DNA from: Azoarcus sp. L1K30
GTDB taxonomy: Bacteria > Pseudomonadota > Gammaproteobacteria > Burkholderiales > Rhodocyclaceae
NCBI RefSeq assembly: GCF_018122735.1
Contig: NZ_JAGRRD010000001.1
Location: 1,728,723-1,792,722, forward strand
Direction: 5' to 3'
Length of the DNA: 64,000 nucleotides
Below are positions 44,247-54,591 of the stretch, piece by piece. The notes below the pieces were generated by a model. That model saw only the letters and a list, made by a program, of their open reading frames with translations, searched no databases and was not told the origin of the DNA. The position numbers and the translations under genes are program-made. Position 1 is the stretch's first letter. Every line of letters begins with the position of its first letter.

Positions 44247-45161
44247 ATGAGCAATCTGACCCGACAAGTGGAACATGCATGTGAATTGGCACAGGGCTGC
44301 GACGCCATCGAATTGATCATCCGCCCCCGGGACAAGGACCTCGGTGGCTTCTCGGTGCGGCGCACACTGCCGACTGCCCAGCGCAAGATGGTGGGGCCGT
44401 GGATCTTCTTCGATCACATGGGGCCGGCTGAATTTCCAGCCGGCCAGGGCATCAACGTCAGGCCCCACCCGCACATCAATATCGCAACGGTAACCTATCT
44501 GTTCGAGGGCGAAATCCTGCACCGCGACTCGCTCGGCAGCCTGCAGGCCATTCGCCCCGGGGATATCAATCTGATGGTGGCCGGCCACGGCATCGTGCAC
44601 TCGGAGCGCGAGCAGCCGGCGCTGACTGCCGTTGCACACCGTCTGCATGGCCTTCAGCTGTGGCTCGCGCTGCCTGAGGAGGACGAGGAGATCGACCCGG
44701 CCTTCCATCACTATCCGGCGGCCGGAATACCGGCGCTCATGATCGACGGCGTGCCGATGCGGGTCATGATGGGCTCGGCGTACGGGGTCACGTCACCCGT
44801 GAGAGTGTTTGCCGACACCCTGTACCTCGAAGCCCGCCTCCAGGCCGGCCAGACGCTCGCCCTGCCGTTCGCCGAGGAGCGTGCCGTGTACGTAGCCCAG
44901 GGCAGTCTGAAGGCGCGGGACACCATCATCCCTGAACATTCGATGGCGGTGCTGACCGATGCGCCCGACGTCGTGCTGGAAGCGACCACCGATTCGCGCA
45001 TCGCAATCATTGGTGGAGCGCGCCTGGGCAAGCGTTTCATCGACTGGAACTTTGTGTCCAGCCGCAAGGAACGTATCGATCAGGCGAGGCAGGACTGGAA
45101 GGACGGGCGCTTTCCCAAGGTGCCGGGCGACGAAGTCGAGTTCATTCCGCTGCCCGAGTAG
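44247..45161 (+). CDS. Pirin family protein
   Basis: 304 aa. Bicupin with pirin metal-site pattern: [54 protein letters not shown] and GIVHSERE (His, His, His, Glu). The C-terminal cupin includes [17 protein letters not shown]. Bacterial pirins bind metal; some have quercetinase activity and some interact with metabolic enzymes, so the role cannot be fixed. The terminal ~40 residues ([17 protein letters not shown]) are typical. Confidence 0.93.
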   Translation: MSNLTRQVEHACELAQGCDAIELIIRPRDKDLGGFSVRRTLPTAQRKMVGPWIFFDHMGPAEFPAGQGINVRPHPHINIATVTYLFEGEILHRDSLGSLQAIRPGDINLMVAGHGIVHSEREQPALTAVAHRLHGLQLWLALPEEDEEIDPAFHHYPAAGIPALMIDGVPMRVMMGSAYGVTSPVRVFADTLYLEARLQAGQTLALPFAEERAVYVAQGSLKARDTIIPEHSMAVLTDAPDVVLEATTDSRIAIIGGARLGKRFIDWNFVSSRKERIDQARQDWKDGRFPKVPGDEVEFIPLPE

Positions 45162-45385
45162 GACACCAGGGACGCCGTCGACTCGGTCAGCGCATCCGCG
45201 CTGCGCCGACACCATTCTGTACAAAGCCCAATAGCAGCGTTTGCGTGCTGCGGATCGGCCTGCACGCCGCCCTCCCAACCGGGAAGGGTCGAGCACGGTC
45301 CTTATATTTGACATTTCAACTTTTCACACATAAAAATACGAACCATAACAAAACTGACTCCGGCAGCCCAACACAAGAGAACAGC

Positions 45386-47005
45386 ATGCTTCGCTCGAGA
45401 TCGTCAAACACGCATTCACACCCTTTCCCGACCGGAAGACTCGTCGTCCTCAAGTACGACATGGACTTCCGCATCACCTACGCCAATGAAGCCTGCGCCG
45501 AATTCCTCGGCATGACGCGCGAATCACTGATTGGCACCAGCATGAAGGACATTGCACACCCTGACGTGCCTCAGGAACTGCTGGCCGATGTGCGCGGCAC
45601 GACGGCGTCAGGCAGGCCCTGGCTCGGGCTGTCGAAGCTCAAGCACGCGTCGGGCGGTCCGGCGTGGTCGAGCGCCCTGACGATTCCCGTTCGCAAGGAC
45701 GGCAGGAACGTGGGGTTCATGAGCCTGCGCAGCCCTGCCCCGCCCGAGCGGGTCGACGCCGAGGAACGCCTGTACGACGTCATGCGGGCGAAGAAGGCAC
45801 GATACCGCAGCCTGGACATGCCCCGGCGCAAGTCCGTATCCAATGCGGCCTTGCTTGGTTTGCTCGGCCTGGGTGGAAGCGCTTTCGCGGCAATGCTCCT
45901 GCTTGCGGGATTCATCTGCGGGATCGACACTTTTCCCGGCCAGGGCTTCATCCTCGCCGGCGGCGCGGGTCTGATCGCGATACCGACCCTTGTCCGCTTG
46001 CTGTGGCGTCGTTGCGTGACCGAATCCTCTGCCATGTTGAAGGCCTTCGAACGCATTGCCGAAGGTGATCTGACCAGCGTGCTGCCGGTCGGACGTTCCG
46101 ACGAGATGGGTCGCCTGATGGAGTCGCTGATGTACATGCAGGGCAGACTCAAGGTCATGCTCGATGAGATTCGCCTTGCCGCCACGCTGACTGATGCCGA
46201 GAACCTTGCGCTACGGGCGCAGGTGTCGTCGCTGCAAGCTGCGGCCCGCGCCCAGCGCGACCACATCCTGTCCGTCTCGGCAGCAAGCGAGCAGAACAGC
46301 GTCTCGGTGTCCGGTGTCGCCAGCGGCGCGCGCTCTTCGGCCGAGGCCGCCGACGACGCGCTGACCCTGGTGGCCCAGGGCCGCGACCACCTGCATCAGA
46401 CGGTCAGCGCCGCGGGGCGCACCGTACACGCGGTCGAAGGCGCCAATCAGGCCATGCGCGCGCTCGGTGAGTCGATCCAGAACATCGCGACGATTTCGGC
46501 CGAGATCAGGGAAATTTCCGACCAGACCAACCTGCTGGCGCTCAACGCGGCCATCGAAGCGGCCCGAGCCGGTGAAGTGGGGCGCGGTTTCGCCGTGGTC
46601 GCGGACGAAGTGCGCAAGCTGGCCGAACGCGCAGCGCACTGCACCGGGAGCATCGCCACCAAGGTCAGCCAGATCCGCGAGGTTTCGGACGGCGTAACGA
46701 GGGACATGCAACAGGCCGCGGCCCTGGTCGGAGACGCCAGCAACAGCGTCAGCGACAGCCTGGGCGTCATCGAGCGCATCGAAACCGGCAGCGGCGAGGT
46801 GGCAAGACTGGCCGGACAGATTGCGGCAGCATCCGGGGAACATTCATCCGCTTCGCAACAGATCGCGCGCGACATGGAGAGAATCTCGGGCCTGATCGAA
46901 CACAGCGTGGCCGGCATCGAGGCTGTAGACCGTGCCGCAGGCGGCGTCAGAACCCATGTGGAGAACTTGAAGCAGCTGGTTGGCTTCTTCCGTGTAATGG
47001 CATGA
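45386..47005 (+). CDS. Aer-like PAS-domain methyl-accepting chemotaxis protein
   Basis: 539 aa from ATG 45386. N-terminal PAS domain (~20-120: [29 protein letters not shown]), then two closely spaced TM helices (~155-205) without a periplasmic domain, a HAMP-like segment ([20 protein letters not shown]), and a signalling tip [40 protein letters not shown]. This is the Aer/aerotaxis layout. It probably senses redox state and feeds CheA. No C-terminal receptor-methyltransferase pentapeptide is present. Confidence 0.93.
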   Translation: MLRSRSSNTHSHPFPTGRLVVLKYDMDFRITYANEACAEFLGMTRESLIGTSMKDIAHPDVPQELLADVRGTTASGRPWLGLSKLKHASGGPAWSSALTIPVRKDGRNVGFMSLRSPAPPERVDAEERLYDVMRAKKARYRSLDMPRRKSVSNAALLGLLGLGGSAFAAMLLLAGFICGIDTFPGQGFILAGGAGLIAIPTLVRLLWRRCVTESSAMLKAFERIAEGDLTSVLPVGRSDEMGRLMESLMYMQGRLKVMLDEIRLAATLTDAENLALRAQVSSLQAAARAQRDHILSVSAASEQNSVSVSGVASGARSSAEAADDALTLVAQGRDHLHQTVSAAGRTVHAVEGANQAMRALGESIQNIATISAEIREISDQTNLLALNAAIEAARAGEVGRGFAVVADEVRKLAERAAHCTGSIATKVSQIREVSDGVTRDMQQAAALVGDASNSVSDSLGVIERIETGSGEVARLAGQIAAASGEHSSASQQIARDMERISGLIEHSVAGIEAVDRAAGGVRTHVENLKQLVGFFRVMA

Positions 47006-47106
47006 CCGCCCCTGAGCCATCGACACTGGCCAGAAGAGCAACGTTTGCCGTCACGGCCGCCGACGGGCAGCCATGTCCTGCATGCAAACGGATGCATCGA
47101 GTCGGA

Positions 47107-47688
47107 TTACTCGATGGTGACCGATTCGATCCAGCGCTCGCCAGCGGAGACTTCGTCCCGCATGGCCGGGCCGTACGGCGGCACGGCGGTATCCTCGGGC
47201 GGCGCGCTGATGTGATTGAGGTCGATCGACTGCGGCCTCCCTCTCCAGCCCTTGCCGTCAGGCTCGAACCGGAAATACAGACCGTTGCGCAGATTGGCGC
47301 CGAACTCGCTCGGGCGTTTGAAAACAAAGAGTAGCGCATGCTCCAGCCAGCTCATGTCCTGTTCGCTGACAGTACGCGGATTCGCATAGGGATAGACGAC
47401 ATGGCAGACAATCTCGACCTTGCCGTCCAGACACTTGAACTCCTTCATTGACAGGAAGTAGTCCGCAAACCGCGAATAGTCCATGCTGAGGACGAAGGTA
47501 CTGAGGCCTCCGCCCTGCGGTTCGAAGCGAACACTGCCAATCGGGATGCGCTCCTTGTCGCGGGTGTGCGCGAAAACCGCCTTCGTGCCCTCAAGCCCCG
47601 CCGCGCTCGCGGTGAGGGACGACGACGCAAGGCCCGCCATCAACGCGCCTGCGCAGAACCTCGCCAGCAGACCGATCGTATTCGTCAC
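47107..47688 (-). CDS. Hypothetical secreted protein
   Basis: 193 aa from GTG 47688, which sits just after a G-rich stretch. It has a signal peptide (TNTIGLLARFCAGALMAGLA then SSSLTASA). The mature part has AVFAHTRDKERIPIGSVRF, FADYFLSMKEFKCLDGKVEI, CHVVYPYANPRTVSEQDMSW and FKRPSEFGANLRNGLYFRFE. I do not recognise a named domain; a periplasmic role is likely. A longer frame reaches 47829 but has no start signal and a non-signal leader. Confidence 0.65.
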   Translation of the reverse strand: MTNTIGLLARFCAGALMAGLASSSLTASAAGLEGTKAVFAHTRDKERIPIGSVRFEPQGGGLSTFVLSMDYSRFADYFLSMKEFKCLDGKVEIVCHVVYPYANPRTVSEQDMSWLEHALLFVFKRPSEFGANLRNGLYFRFEPDGKGWRGRPQSIDLNHISAPPEDTAVPPYGPAMRDEVSAGERWIESVTIE

Positions 47689-47947
47689 GACGCGCCCCCC
47701 CCCGTGAGCCGGGCGCGAGGAACTCGAGCCCCTCACGAGTCTGCACGCATTGAATCCACGACTCAAGCCTTGACCCGCAATTGCCGTTCCAGCGCCCAGC
47801 AGCCAAATGGGCAAACGGCAACCGTCCACCTCAAGCGCGGCCGACCAGGACGACCTGCCGGCGGTCGCCGCGATGGCGGCTGAAGGCAGCGATTAGCCCC
47901 TGCACTTTGCTAGACTTTGCCCCCTTGATCACCACGCTCTCACGCCA

Positions 47948-48451
47948 ATGAACGATTCCGCAAACTTGTTCGCCCCCAGCGCATCCTCTTCCCGTACGCG
48001 CGTGCAACATGCCTTGCGCGCACTCGGCATGCCGTCCGAAATCGTCGAATTCGCGGTGCCCACCCGCACCAGTGCGGAGGCCGCGGCGGCCATCGGCTGC
48101 AGCGTCGAACACATCGCGAAGTCGATCGTATTTGTCACCAGACCATCGGAGCGTTGCGTGCTTGTCATCGCCAGCGGCGCCGACCGTATCGACGAGAAGA
48201 AGCTGAAGGGCATCCTCGGCGAAGGGGTCAAGCGTGCCGACGCCGATTTCGTCCGCGCCATGACCGGCTTTGTCATCGGCGGGGTTGCACCGGTCGGTCA
48301 CACTGGCGACGTCACCGTGCTGGTCGACGCGGCATTGTGGTCGCTCGACCCGATCTGGGCGGCGGCCGGCACCCCCAACACGGTCTTCCGTCTGGCGGCG
48401 GACGATCTTCACCGCATCCCCGGCATTGCGGTCGTCGACGTGCGGCAGTGA
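47948..48451 (+). CDS. YbaK/ProX-like aminoacyl-tRNA deacylase domain protein
   Basis: 167 aa. YbaK/EbsC fold: IGCSVEHIAKSIVFVTRPSE, CVLVIASGADRIDEKKLKGI, ADFVRAMTGFVIGGVAPVGH and AAAGTPNTVFRLAADDLHRI. These free-standing domains hydrolyse misacylated tRNAs such as Cys- or Ala-tRNA(Pro). TGCTAGACT at ~47909-47917 upstream resembles an extended -10. It lies apart from other translation genes. Confidence 0.9.
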   Translation: MNDSANLFAPSASSSRTRVQHALRALGMPSEIVEFAVPTRTSAEAAAAIGCSVEHIAKSIVFVTRPSERCVLVIASGADRIDEKKLKGILGEGVKRADADFVRAMTGFVIGGVAPVGHTGDVTVLVDAALWSLDPIWAAAGTPNTVFRLAADDLHRIPGIAVVDVRQ

Positions 48452-48564
48452 TGATGCGACGCCCTTCGACCGCATCGGAAACCCGCTCGAAGAGTGAGGT
48501 TTTTCCTTGTGCCGGACCCGCTGCCAGAGCGAGAATCGCGACTCATCATGACCCGGATTCCCTC

Positions 48565-48915
48565 ATGTCACGCTGGAAGCTGCTCCCTTTCGTCACCGTG
48601 GTCTCGCTCCTGCTCCAGAACATGGCGAGTGCCAGCCCGCCCACCGAGGAGCTGATCTGTACGACAGCGCCGCGCTCGGCGTGGATGAGTGAAGAGCGCA
48701 TCCGCGACATTTTCCGCGCGTCGACCTACGCCCTGGTCAAACTCAAGATCTCGAGCAGCAATTGCTACGAGTTCTATGCGGTTGACGTCAACGGTGACGC
48801 CGTCGAAGCGTATTACAACCCGGTCACGGGCGAACGCGTCCGCTTCAATGAAGTCCGGGTCAAGGAGAAGCAACTGGACTACACGAAGGAAGTCCACCCA
48901 ACCGCTGCGAACTGA
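48565..48915 (+). CDS. Small secreted PepSY-like protein
   Basis: 116 aa from ATG 48565. Signal peptide (WKLLPFVTVVSLLLQNMASA) then APRSAWMSEERIRDIFRAST, VKLKISSSNCYEFYAVDVNG and EAYYNPVTGERVRFNEVRV. The layout resembles PepSY domains: a helix, then a hairpin with VDVNGDAVEAYYNPVTG. Such periplasmic proteins often modulate proteases or oxidoreductases; here only the resemblance is seen. Confidence 0.7.
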   Translation: MSRWKLLPFVTVVSLLLQNMASASPPTEELICTTAPRSAWMSEERIRDIFRASTYALVKLKISSSNCYEFYAVDVNGDAVEAYYNPVTGERVRFNEVRVKEKQLDYTKEVHPTAAN

Positions 48916-48944
48916 CCGCCCGTCAGGAGCGATCGCACAGCGGC

Positions 48945-49829
48945 TCAACGCAGGCAGGCCCACAATGTGGCAAGCACGATGAGCATGCCGCCCACCCAGC
49001 CGGCCACACTCAGCGTTTCCCCGAGCCAGACCACGGAAAATAGTGCACCGAATACAGGTTCGCTGCTGGTCAGCAGGGCAATCCGGCTCGGCGAGCCATG
49101 TTTGAGAGCCCAGTTCTGTGCAAAGAACGCAAACAGGGTGCAGCCCAGTACCAGATAGGCCGTTGCCTGCCAGAATGCCGCCGCGACAGGCAAGGGTGGC
49201 AGGCCATCGGCGTTCGACAACGCAAGCCCCAGACATCCGAATCCGATGACGCCCGCCTGGACTGCCGTCAGCGCCAATGCCGGGGCACGGCTTGCGCGAG
49301 TGAGCCTGCTTGTCTGGCATACGGTGATGGCACGCAACAGTGCAGCCGCCAGCATCAGGGCGTCGCCAAGCCCGAGCTCGCCCAGCCACGCCCCACTGAG
49401 CAGGGACGCCCCGGTCAGCGAGATCGCCGCAAACAGGAACATCCCGGGTGCCGGTCGGATACGCAGGATCCACCACTCGACAAATGGCGTGAAGACGACG
49501 CACAGACTGATCAGGAAGGCCGCATTGCTGGCTCGCGTATGCGCCACCCCGAAGGTTTCGCAAAGGAAAATCGCGAGCAGCAGAACACCAAGCGGTAGCC
49601 CAGTACGTACAGCGTCGCGTCGCTGTATGGCGGTTGCACGCCACAATGCCGGCAGCAGAAGCATGAAGGTCAGGATGAAGCGAACCGCCAGAAAGCCCAG
49701 TACCGGATAAAAGGCCAGAGCCCCCTTCGCCACCCCGTAACTGCTGCCCCAGACAATAGCGACGAGCAACATGGCGAGATCGGACAGGCGGAGCCGTCGT
49801 GAGTGAGCAATGGCAACAAGCGTGGACAT
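48945..49829 (-). CDS. EamA/DMT-family transporter
   Basis: 294 aa with ten TM helices in two EamA repeats: LLVAIVWGSSYGVAKGALAF, RFILTFMLLLPALW, CVVFTPFVEWWILRIRPAPG, LGCTLFAFFAQNWALKHGSP, then SRIALLTSSEPVFGALFSVV and WLGETLSVAGWVGGMLIVLA. It probably exports a metabolite; the substrate is unknown. It is divergent from a LysR regulator with 92 bp between, the usual arrangement for a regulated exporter. Confidence 0.92.
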   Translation of the reverse strand: MSTLVAIAHSRRLRLSDLAMLLVAIVWGSSYGVAKGALAFYPVLGFLAVRFILTFMLLLPALWRATAIQRRDAVRTGLPLGVLLLAIFLCETFGVAHTRASNAAFLISLCVVFTPFVEWWILRIRPAPGMFLFAAISLTGASLLSGAWLGELGLGDALMLAAALLRAITVCQTSRLTRASRAPALALTAVQAGVIGFGCLGLALSNADGLPPLPVAAAFWQATAYLVLGCTLFAFFAQNWALKHGSPSRIALLTSSEPVFGALFSVVWLGETLSVAGWVGGMLIVLATLWACLR

Positions 49830-49921
49830 GGGGGCACCCGTGCGGATCGTATGGATGCATACATTGTCAATTCAATCCGGCATAGTGATAATCCACGACA
49901 ATTGAACAACACTTGTTCCTC

Positions 49922-50830
49922 ATGCGCATCAATTACCCGCTGGAGTGTCTGCCCGACATGGCCGCGTTCGCATGCGTCGTCGATAGCGGCAGCTTCTCAG
50001 CGGCTGCGATCCGTCTCGGGGTGACACCTTCCGCGGTAAGCAGGCAAATTGGCAGACTGGAAGCGCTGCTGCAGGTGCGCCTGCTGGAGCGCACGACCCG
50101 CAAGTTGCGACTGACCGACGCCGGCACTGCCGCCTATGAGCGCTGTCAGAACATGGTTTCGGCTGCACGTGAAGTCCTTGCCCTGAGTGACACCCAGACG
50201 GCAACGCCACGCGGCATGATCAGGGTGAGCATGCCCAAGGCCATCGGCCGACTGCTCATTCACCCCTGGATGCCCGAGTTTCTGCAACGTCATCCCGAGG
50301 TGTCGGTGCACATGGTGGTGACCGACCGCACGGTGGATCTCTTCGCAGAAGCCATCGATCTGGCGATTCGCGTCACCGACGCCCCACCACCTGGCCTTGC
50401 AGGGCGACCGCTGACAAGGATCCGCCATCTCCTCTGTGCGAGCCCGCAATACCTTCTGCTTCGCGGCACGCCGGCACACCCGCGAGACCTGCCGGCACAC
50501 GACTGTCTCTATCTGGGCGAAGACGAGCGCGACCGCCATTGGCGCTTTTGCCGCGCGGCTGAAGATGTCAGCGTGAAGGTCAGCGGCCGCTATATCGCTA
50601 ACCACAGTGAAATGCGCCTTGAAGGCGCCCTGCACCACCTCGGCATTGCCAGCTTGCCGGAATTCACCGCACGTGCAGCGCTAAAAACCGGCACCCTGAT
50701 CGAGGTCCTGGCAGACTGGGAGCATCGGACCGACTACGCCGGCACCGCGTGGCTGCTCTACCCCTCGAATCGTTATCCGCCTGCAAAGCTGCGCGCCTGG
50801 ATCGACTTCATCGTTGAGAAGATGGCCTGA
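49922..50830 (+). CDS. LysR-family transcriptional regulator
   Basis: 302 aa from ATG 49922. N-terminal winged HTH: MAAFACVVDSGSFSAAAIRL, GVTPSAVSRQIGRLEALLQV, RLLERTTRKLRLTDAGTAAY. C-terminal effector-binding domain in the CrgA/AaeR style (RGMIRVSMPKAIGRLLIHPW, DLAIRVTDAPPPGLAGRPL). It is divergent from the EamA exporter and probably controls it. Confidence 0.93.
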   Translation: MRINYPLECLPDMAAFACVVDSGSFSAAAIRLGVTPSAVSRQIGRLEALLQVRLLERTTRKLRLTDAGTAAYERCQNMVSAAREVLALSDTQTATPRGMIRVSMPKAIGRLLIHPWMPEFLQRHPEVSVHMVVTDRTVDLFAEAIDLAIRVTDAPPPGLAGRPLTRIRHLLCASPQYLLLRGTPAHPRDLPAHDCLYLGEDERDRHWRFCRAAEDVSVKVSGRYIANHSEMRLEGALHHLGIASLPEFTARAALKTGTLIEVLADWEHRTDYAGTAWLLYPSNRYPPAKLRAWIDFIVEKMA

Positions 50831-50916
50831 ACATCCGCACGCCGGTGCGCACGGACCGGTTTGACTCACGGCCGTATTGCGGTAGGCTCTGCGCTTTCTA
50901 AACGGGAGCAATCCAC

Positions 50917-51198
50917 ATGGCAAAAGCCACCGCACGTCACATCCTTGTCGCCACCGAAGCCAAGTGCAATGAACTGAAGGCTGCGATCGAAGCCGGCGCC
51001 GACTTCGCCCAGGTTGCCAAGGAGAACTCGACCTGCCCGTCCGGACGTCAAGGTGGCGATCTCGGCGCTTTCGGCCCCGGCCAGATGGTCAAGGAATTCG
51101 ATACCGTGGTGTTCAGCGCACCGATCAATGTCGTGCAGGGTCCGGTCAAGACGCAGTTCGGCTATCACCTGCTCGAGGTCACCAGCCGCCAGGACTGA
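50917..51198 (+). CDS. Parvulin-type peptidyl-prolyl isomerase (PpiC-like)
   Basis: 93 aa, a single-domain parvulin: ATARHILVATEAKCNELKAA, FAQVAKENSTCPSGRQGGDL, GAFGPGQMVKEFDTVVFSAP, VKTQFGYHLLEV. These cover the active-site His, Cys and Phe/Met positions. No signal peptide, so it works in the cytoplasm on X-Pro bonds. GGGAG precedes ATG 50917. Confidence 0.94.
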   Translation: MAKATARHILVATEAKCNELKAAIEAGADFAQVAKENSTCPSGRQGGDLGAFGPGQMVKEFDTVVFSAPINVVQGPVKTQFGYHLLEVTSRQD

Positions 51199-51321
51199 GT
51201 CCCGAGGCACGCAGTGGGCGCGGAACGGCGCGCCTTTCATGACGCCCACTGTCCGCAGGCCGCAATGTCGAATCACGCCTGACCGGCACGCGGCGGGCGG
51301 CCAGGGCGTCGGCGGCCGTGA

Positions 51322-51600
51322 TCAGCCGGTCTGACGCTGTTCGAACGCGTCGAAACACCCCTCACCTTCGCTCACGACGACGTCCCGCACCACCGCAGCC
51401 GCAGGTCCCTCCCTGGCCCAGTCGACGATCTCCTGCAGGGCGGACTCGTGCCCGGCGACCATCGCCTCAACCGACCCGTCATGACGATTGCGCACCCAGC
51501 CCGTCACGCCGATCGATGTTGCCTTCTCGACCATAGACGCCCGGTAGTAGACCCCTTGCACAAGTCCAATAATCTCAAGATGCAACACGCGCTCCGACAT
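51322..51600 (-). CDS. acyP: Acylphosphatase
   Basis: 92 aa from ATG 51600, the family's usual size. Phosphate loop with catalytic Arg in IIGLVQGVYYRASMVEKA and the Asn in GWVRNRHDGSVEAMVAGH. It hydrolyses acyl phosphates such as acetyl or carbamoyl phosphate. A frame back to 51654 adds a positively charged leader with no support. It stands alone. Confidence 0.93.
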   Translation of the reverse strand: MSERVLHLEIIGLVQGVYYRASMVEKATSIGVTGWVRNRHDGSVEAMVAGHESALQEIVDWAREGPAAAVVRDVVVSEGEGCFDAFEQRQTG

Positions 51601-51725
51601 GATTCCGGTTTTCCCTTCAATTCGATTTGAATCGTGTTTCCGCCATTGCCACAATACGGGGTGAATTGACCGCCCCGCAAGTTACGCTCACTGAGGCTCG
51701 AGCCGGCCGACGCCTGCCCGGCACC

Positions 51726-54578
51726 TCACCCCACCATCAACCTTAGCCCGGCCGGCAGGGATTCGCCAAAGACGCGGCGGTGATCGGCCTCGTCGAGCGC
51801 GACCCGCTCGCGCACCTGCCTGACCCAGCTTTCCGGTGCGTCAATCTGGGCCAGACGGTGCGCAACCTCCTCGCGCACCTCGGGCGCTACATCCCGCGCA
51901 CGATCGCCGGTATAACGGGCAAGCTGGGCGGCAGCAAAGGCGGCGGGCTCGACCTTCTTCCAGTCCAGCGCCAGCACTGCATCCAGCCACCCGCCCGCAA
52001 CCTCGATCGGCACCACCGTATGTGCGCTGGCGTGGAGCGGCTCGCGTGCGCCCACGCGTCCCAGGGCCCACCAGCCCTGCGGGTTCTCGGCGGGCAAGGC
52101 GAGACGCTCGAGCAGCCAGCGCCCGACCTCGACCTTGTGCTCGATGGGCACCCGTTCCAGTGATGCGGCCAGGCGCACCATGTCGTCGTAAGCCGCGTGC
52201 GCGGGCTTGGGATTGCGCCGCGACGCGGTGCAGACTTCCTCCAACTGGTTGGCCAGGGTCTCGAGCAGCACCAATTGCCCGGCCTCCTCCAAACCGGCCG
52301 CAGCACGGCGCCACAACGTCCACCACTCCGACCAGTTCTGACGTTCATTCACATATTGCAGACCCTGGGCGAAAATCGGCCACAGTTGCGCCACCCGCCA
52401 GTCGTCGAGCGGCGCGCCGTAACCCGGACGCAGGCAGAAGCCGGTCAAATTGAGCCAGACCCGCTCATGTGCCGGAGACCGCCTGCGCCGGCGCACACGC
52501 TCGAGTAGTGCGTCGCAGAGGCCTCGCGCCAGCGTCATGTCCCATGACTCGCGCCTGCCCAACAAGGACTCGAGATCGCCGCGCAACTGCCGCACCAGTC
52601 CGTCGTGACGGCCTTGGGCAACATCGCCGAATACACGGTCGATCAGGGCCACGGCATCGCCAAAGCGTGCCGGCAGGCCGAGACCGGATTCAGCATCAGC
52701 TTCGCCGCGAGCATTCAGTTCTGACGCGTCGCCACGCAGTTCGAACTCGAGCAGCCAACGTCGCTGCGGATCATCTACCGCGACGCAGTGCATCTGCAGC
52801 GTGCCGACTTCGGTCATGGTGGCGATCAGTTCGACCGCCACCTCGCCTCGCCCCTCATCAGCCGATCGCCCGACAACCGTGGCAATCGGCGGCAGGCGGA
52901 CGCAGGACTCACTGCGCAGCGAAACCACTGTTCCGGGCAGGTGCACCGTATCCGCGCTCGAGGCGAGCAGATGAAAGCGCACCGGCTGGCCAAGCCGCAG
53001 CGCAAAACGCCGCCCGTGTAGATGCACCTCGTGCCCCTCGTCCGTGCCACGCGGGAGGATGCAGATGCCGCGTGGTTCATCGCCGGAGTCGGCGGGATCA
53101 TCCAGGCGCAGAAAATAGCTGCGTGGCGAGCCGCCGCCAATCGCGGGCGCACGCCCCTCGCGCACCAGCGCGTAAGCCACGGCCCCGCGCGCCACTGCAA
53201 TCTCGGTATCGTTGGCAAGCACGCGCGGCCGCGCCCCACGCCACTGCGCAAACACGTCCACCAGGCGCTCGCCAAGCACGCCTGCGCGAAACACCCCACC
53301 ATTGAGCAGCACGGTATCGGGCACCGGCACCGCATCCGAACCCGGCGCACGATCTCCCAGCGCTACGCGCGAAACCGTCGCATGACGCGCCAGGAAAGCG
53401 GCAACATGGCGCGTCACCGCCGCGTCCGCCGGATACGGCAAGCCGAACTCAACGATCCCGGCACGTCGCCGGCGGGGCTGCTCATTCACTGCGCCCAGCG
53501 GAAAAAACCCGTCGACAATCAGGCGCACGACTTCATCGCGGGTGAGTTCGGTCGACCGCGCACCGCCCACCAGCTTCGCGCCGCTGCCAAGCAGCGTCAC
53601 CATCACCCGCTCGGGCGCGCCTTCTGCAAGCAGTCGCTCTTTTGCGGCTCTGCAGCGCTGCACCAGCTGGGAGAATCGCGCGGCAGTGAGCTTCGCCCCA
53701 CCGCCACTCAAGCGCGGTTCGAGCAGGTGCGCCAGCGCCAGATCCATGTTGTCGCCGCCGAGCATCAAATGCTCGCCCACCCCGATGCGGGTCAGCCGGG
53801 GCATCCCCTCCATCGCGGCCGGGTCATGCTCGACCTGGATCAGCGTGAGGTCGGTCGTACCGCCGCCGACATCGCACACCAGCAACAGGCGCGTATCGCG
53901 CAGGGCATCGGCAAGCGTCTCCCGGTGCCGGAACAGCCAGTCGTAGCTGGCCGCCTGCGGCTCTTCAAGCAAGCGCAAGGTGGGCAAACCGGCCATCCGC
54001 GCAGCGTCGACCGTGAGGGCACGGGCCCCTTCGTCGAAGGACGCCGGCACGGTGAGTACGATCTCCTGCGCCTCCAGTGGCGCCAGCGGAAACTGTTGTT
54101 GCCAGGCGGCCCGCACATGGGCGAGATAGCTGGCACTGGCCACCAGCGGCGACACCTTGGCGACATCGTCCGCGGCGCCCCAGGGCAGGATGGGTGCAAG
54201 CCGATCGACCGCGGCATGCGAAAGCCAGCTCTTGGCGCTGGACACGCCCCTGCCCGGCACCTGCGCGCCAAGCTCGCGGGCGAGACTGCCCACCACCGCC
54301 TGTGATACCCCTGCGAGGTCGGCCGCGGCCCATGGCAAAACGGTGTCTCCCGCGGCCAGTTCGCCGATGGCGGGGTGATAACGCACCGAGGGCAGCATCG
54401 ACCGTGCCGCGACGGCCCCGGGCGCCACCAGCTGGGCAATGGGCAGCAACTGGATATCGTCGCTGCCGGGCGCGGCGTAGGCGACGACGGTGTTGCTGGT
54501 ACCAAGGTCGATTCCGACCCGATAACGCGTCAAGCGCCCCTCCCGTCCGTCCACTGCATTACCGCGTACGCCTCGCAC
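51726..54578 (-). CDS. Large Hsp70-like protein with DUF3731 C-terminus
   Basis: 950 aa. ATPase domain ~15-500: RVGIDLGTSNTVVAYAAPGS, LTVPASFDEGARALTVDA, VCDVGGGTTDLTLI, GGDNMDLALAHLL, LLNGGVFRAGVLGERLVDVF. Next ~510-640 a substrate-like beta part, then ~650-950 helical DUF3731 with RQNWSEWWTLWRRAAAGLEE. There is no J-domain or GrpE gene nearby. The start is GTG 54578 or TTG 54533 (GGGAGGGG upstream). It lies 13 bp after the second Hsp70 gene, so both probably act in one complex. The clients are unknown. Confidence 0.88.
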   Translation of the reverse strand: MRGVRGNAVDGREGRLTRYRVGIDLGTSNTVVAYAAPGSDDIQLLPIAQLVAPGAVAARSMLPSVRYHPAIGELAAGDTVLPWAAADLAGVSQAVVGSLARELGAQVPGRGVSSAKSWLSHAAVDRLAPILPWGAADDVAKVSPLVASASYLAHVRAAWQQQFPLAPLEAQEIVLTVPASFDEGARALTVDAARMAGLPTLRLLEEPQAASYDWLFRHRETLADALRDTRLLLVCDVGGGTTDLTLIQVEHDPAAMEGMPRLTRIGVGEHLMLGGDNMDLALAHLLEPRLSGGGAKLTAARFSQLVQRCRAAKERLLAEGAPERVMVTLLGSGAKLVGGARSTELTRDEVVRLIVDGFFPLGAVNEQPRRRRAGIVEFGLPYPADAAVTRHVAAFLARHATVSRVALGDRAPGSDAVPVPDTVLLNGGVFRAGVLGERLVDVFAQWRGARPRVLANDTEIAVARGAVAYALVREGRAPAIGGGSPRSYFLRLDDPADSGDEPRGICILPRGTDEGHEVHLHGRRFALRLGQPVRFHLLASSADTVHLPGTVVSLRSESCVRLPPIATVVGRSADEGRGEVAVELIATMTEVGTLQMHCVAVDDPQRRWLLEFELRGDASELNARGEADAESGLGLPARFGDAVALIDRVFGDVAQGRHDGLVRQLRGDLESLLGRRESWDMTLARGLCDALLERVRRRRRSPAHERVWLNLTGFCLRPGYGAPLDDWRVAQLWPIFAQGLQYVNERQNWSEWWTLWRRAAAGLEEAGQLVLLETLANQLEEVCTASRRNPKPAHAAYDDMVRLAASLERVPIEHKVEVGRWLLERLALPAENPQGWWALGRVGAREPLHASAHTVVPIEVAGGWLDAVLALDWKKVEPAAFAAAQLARYTGDRARDVAPEVREEVAHRLAQIDAPESWVRQVRERVALDEADHRRVFGESLPAGLRLMVG

Positions 54579-54591
54579 ATCCGACGCTCAC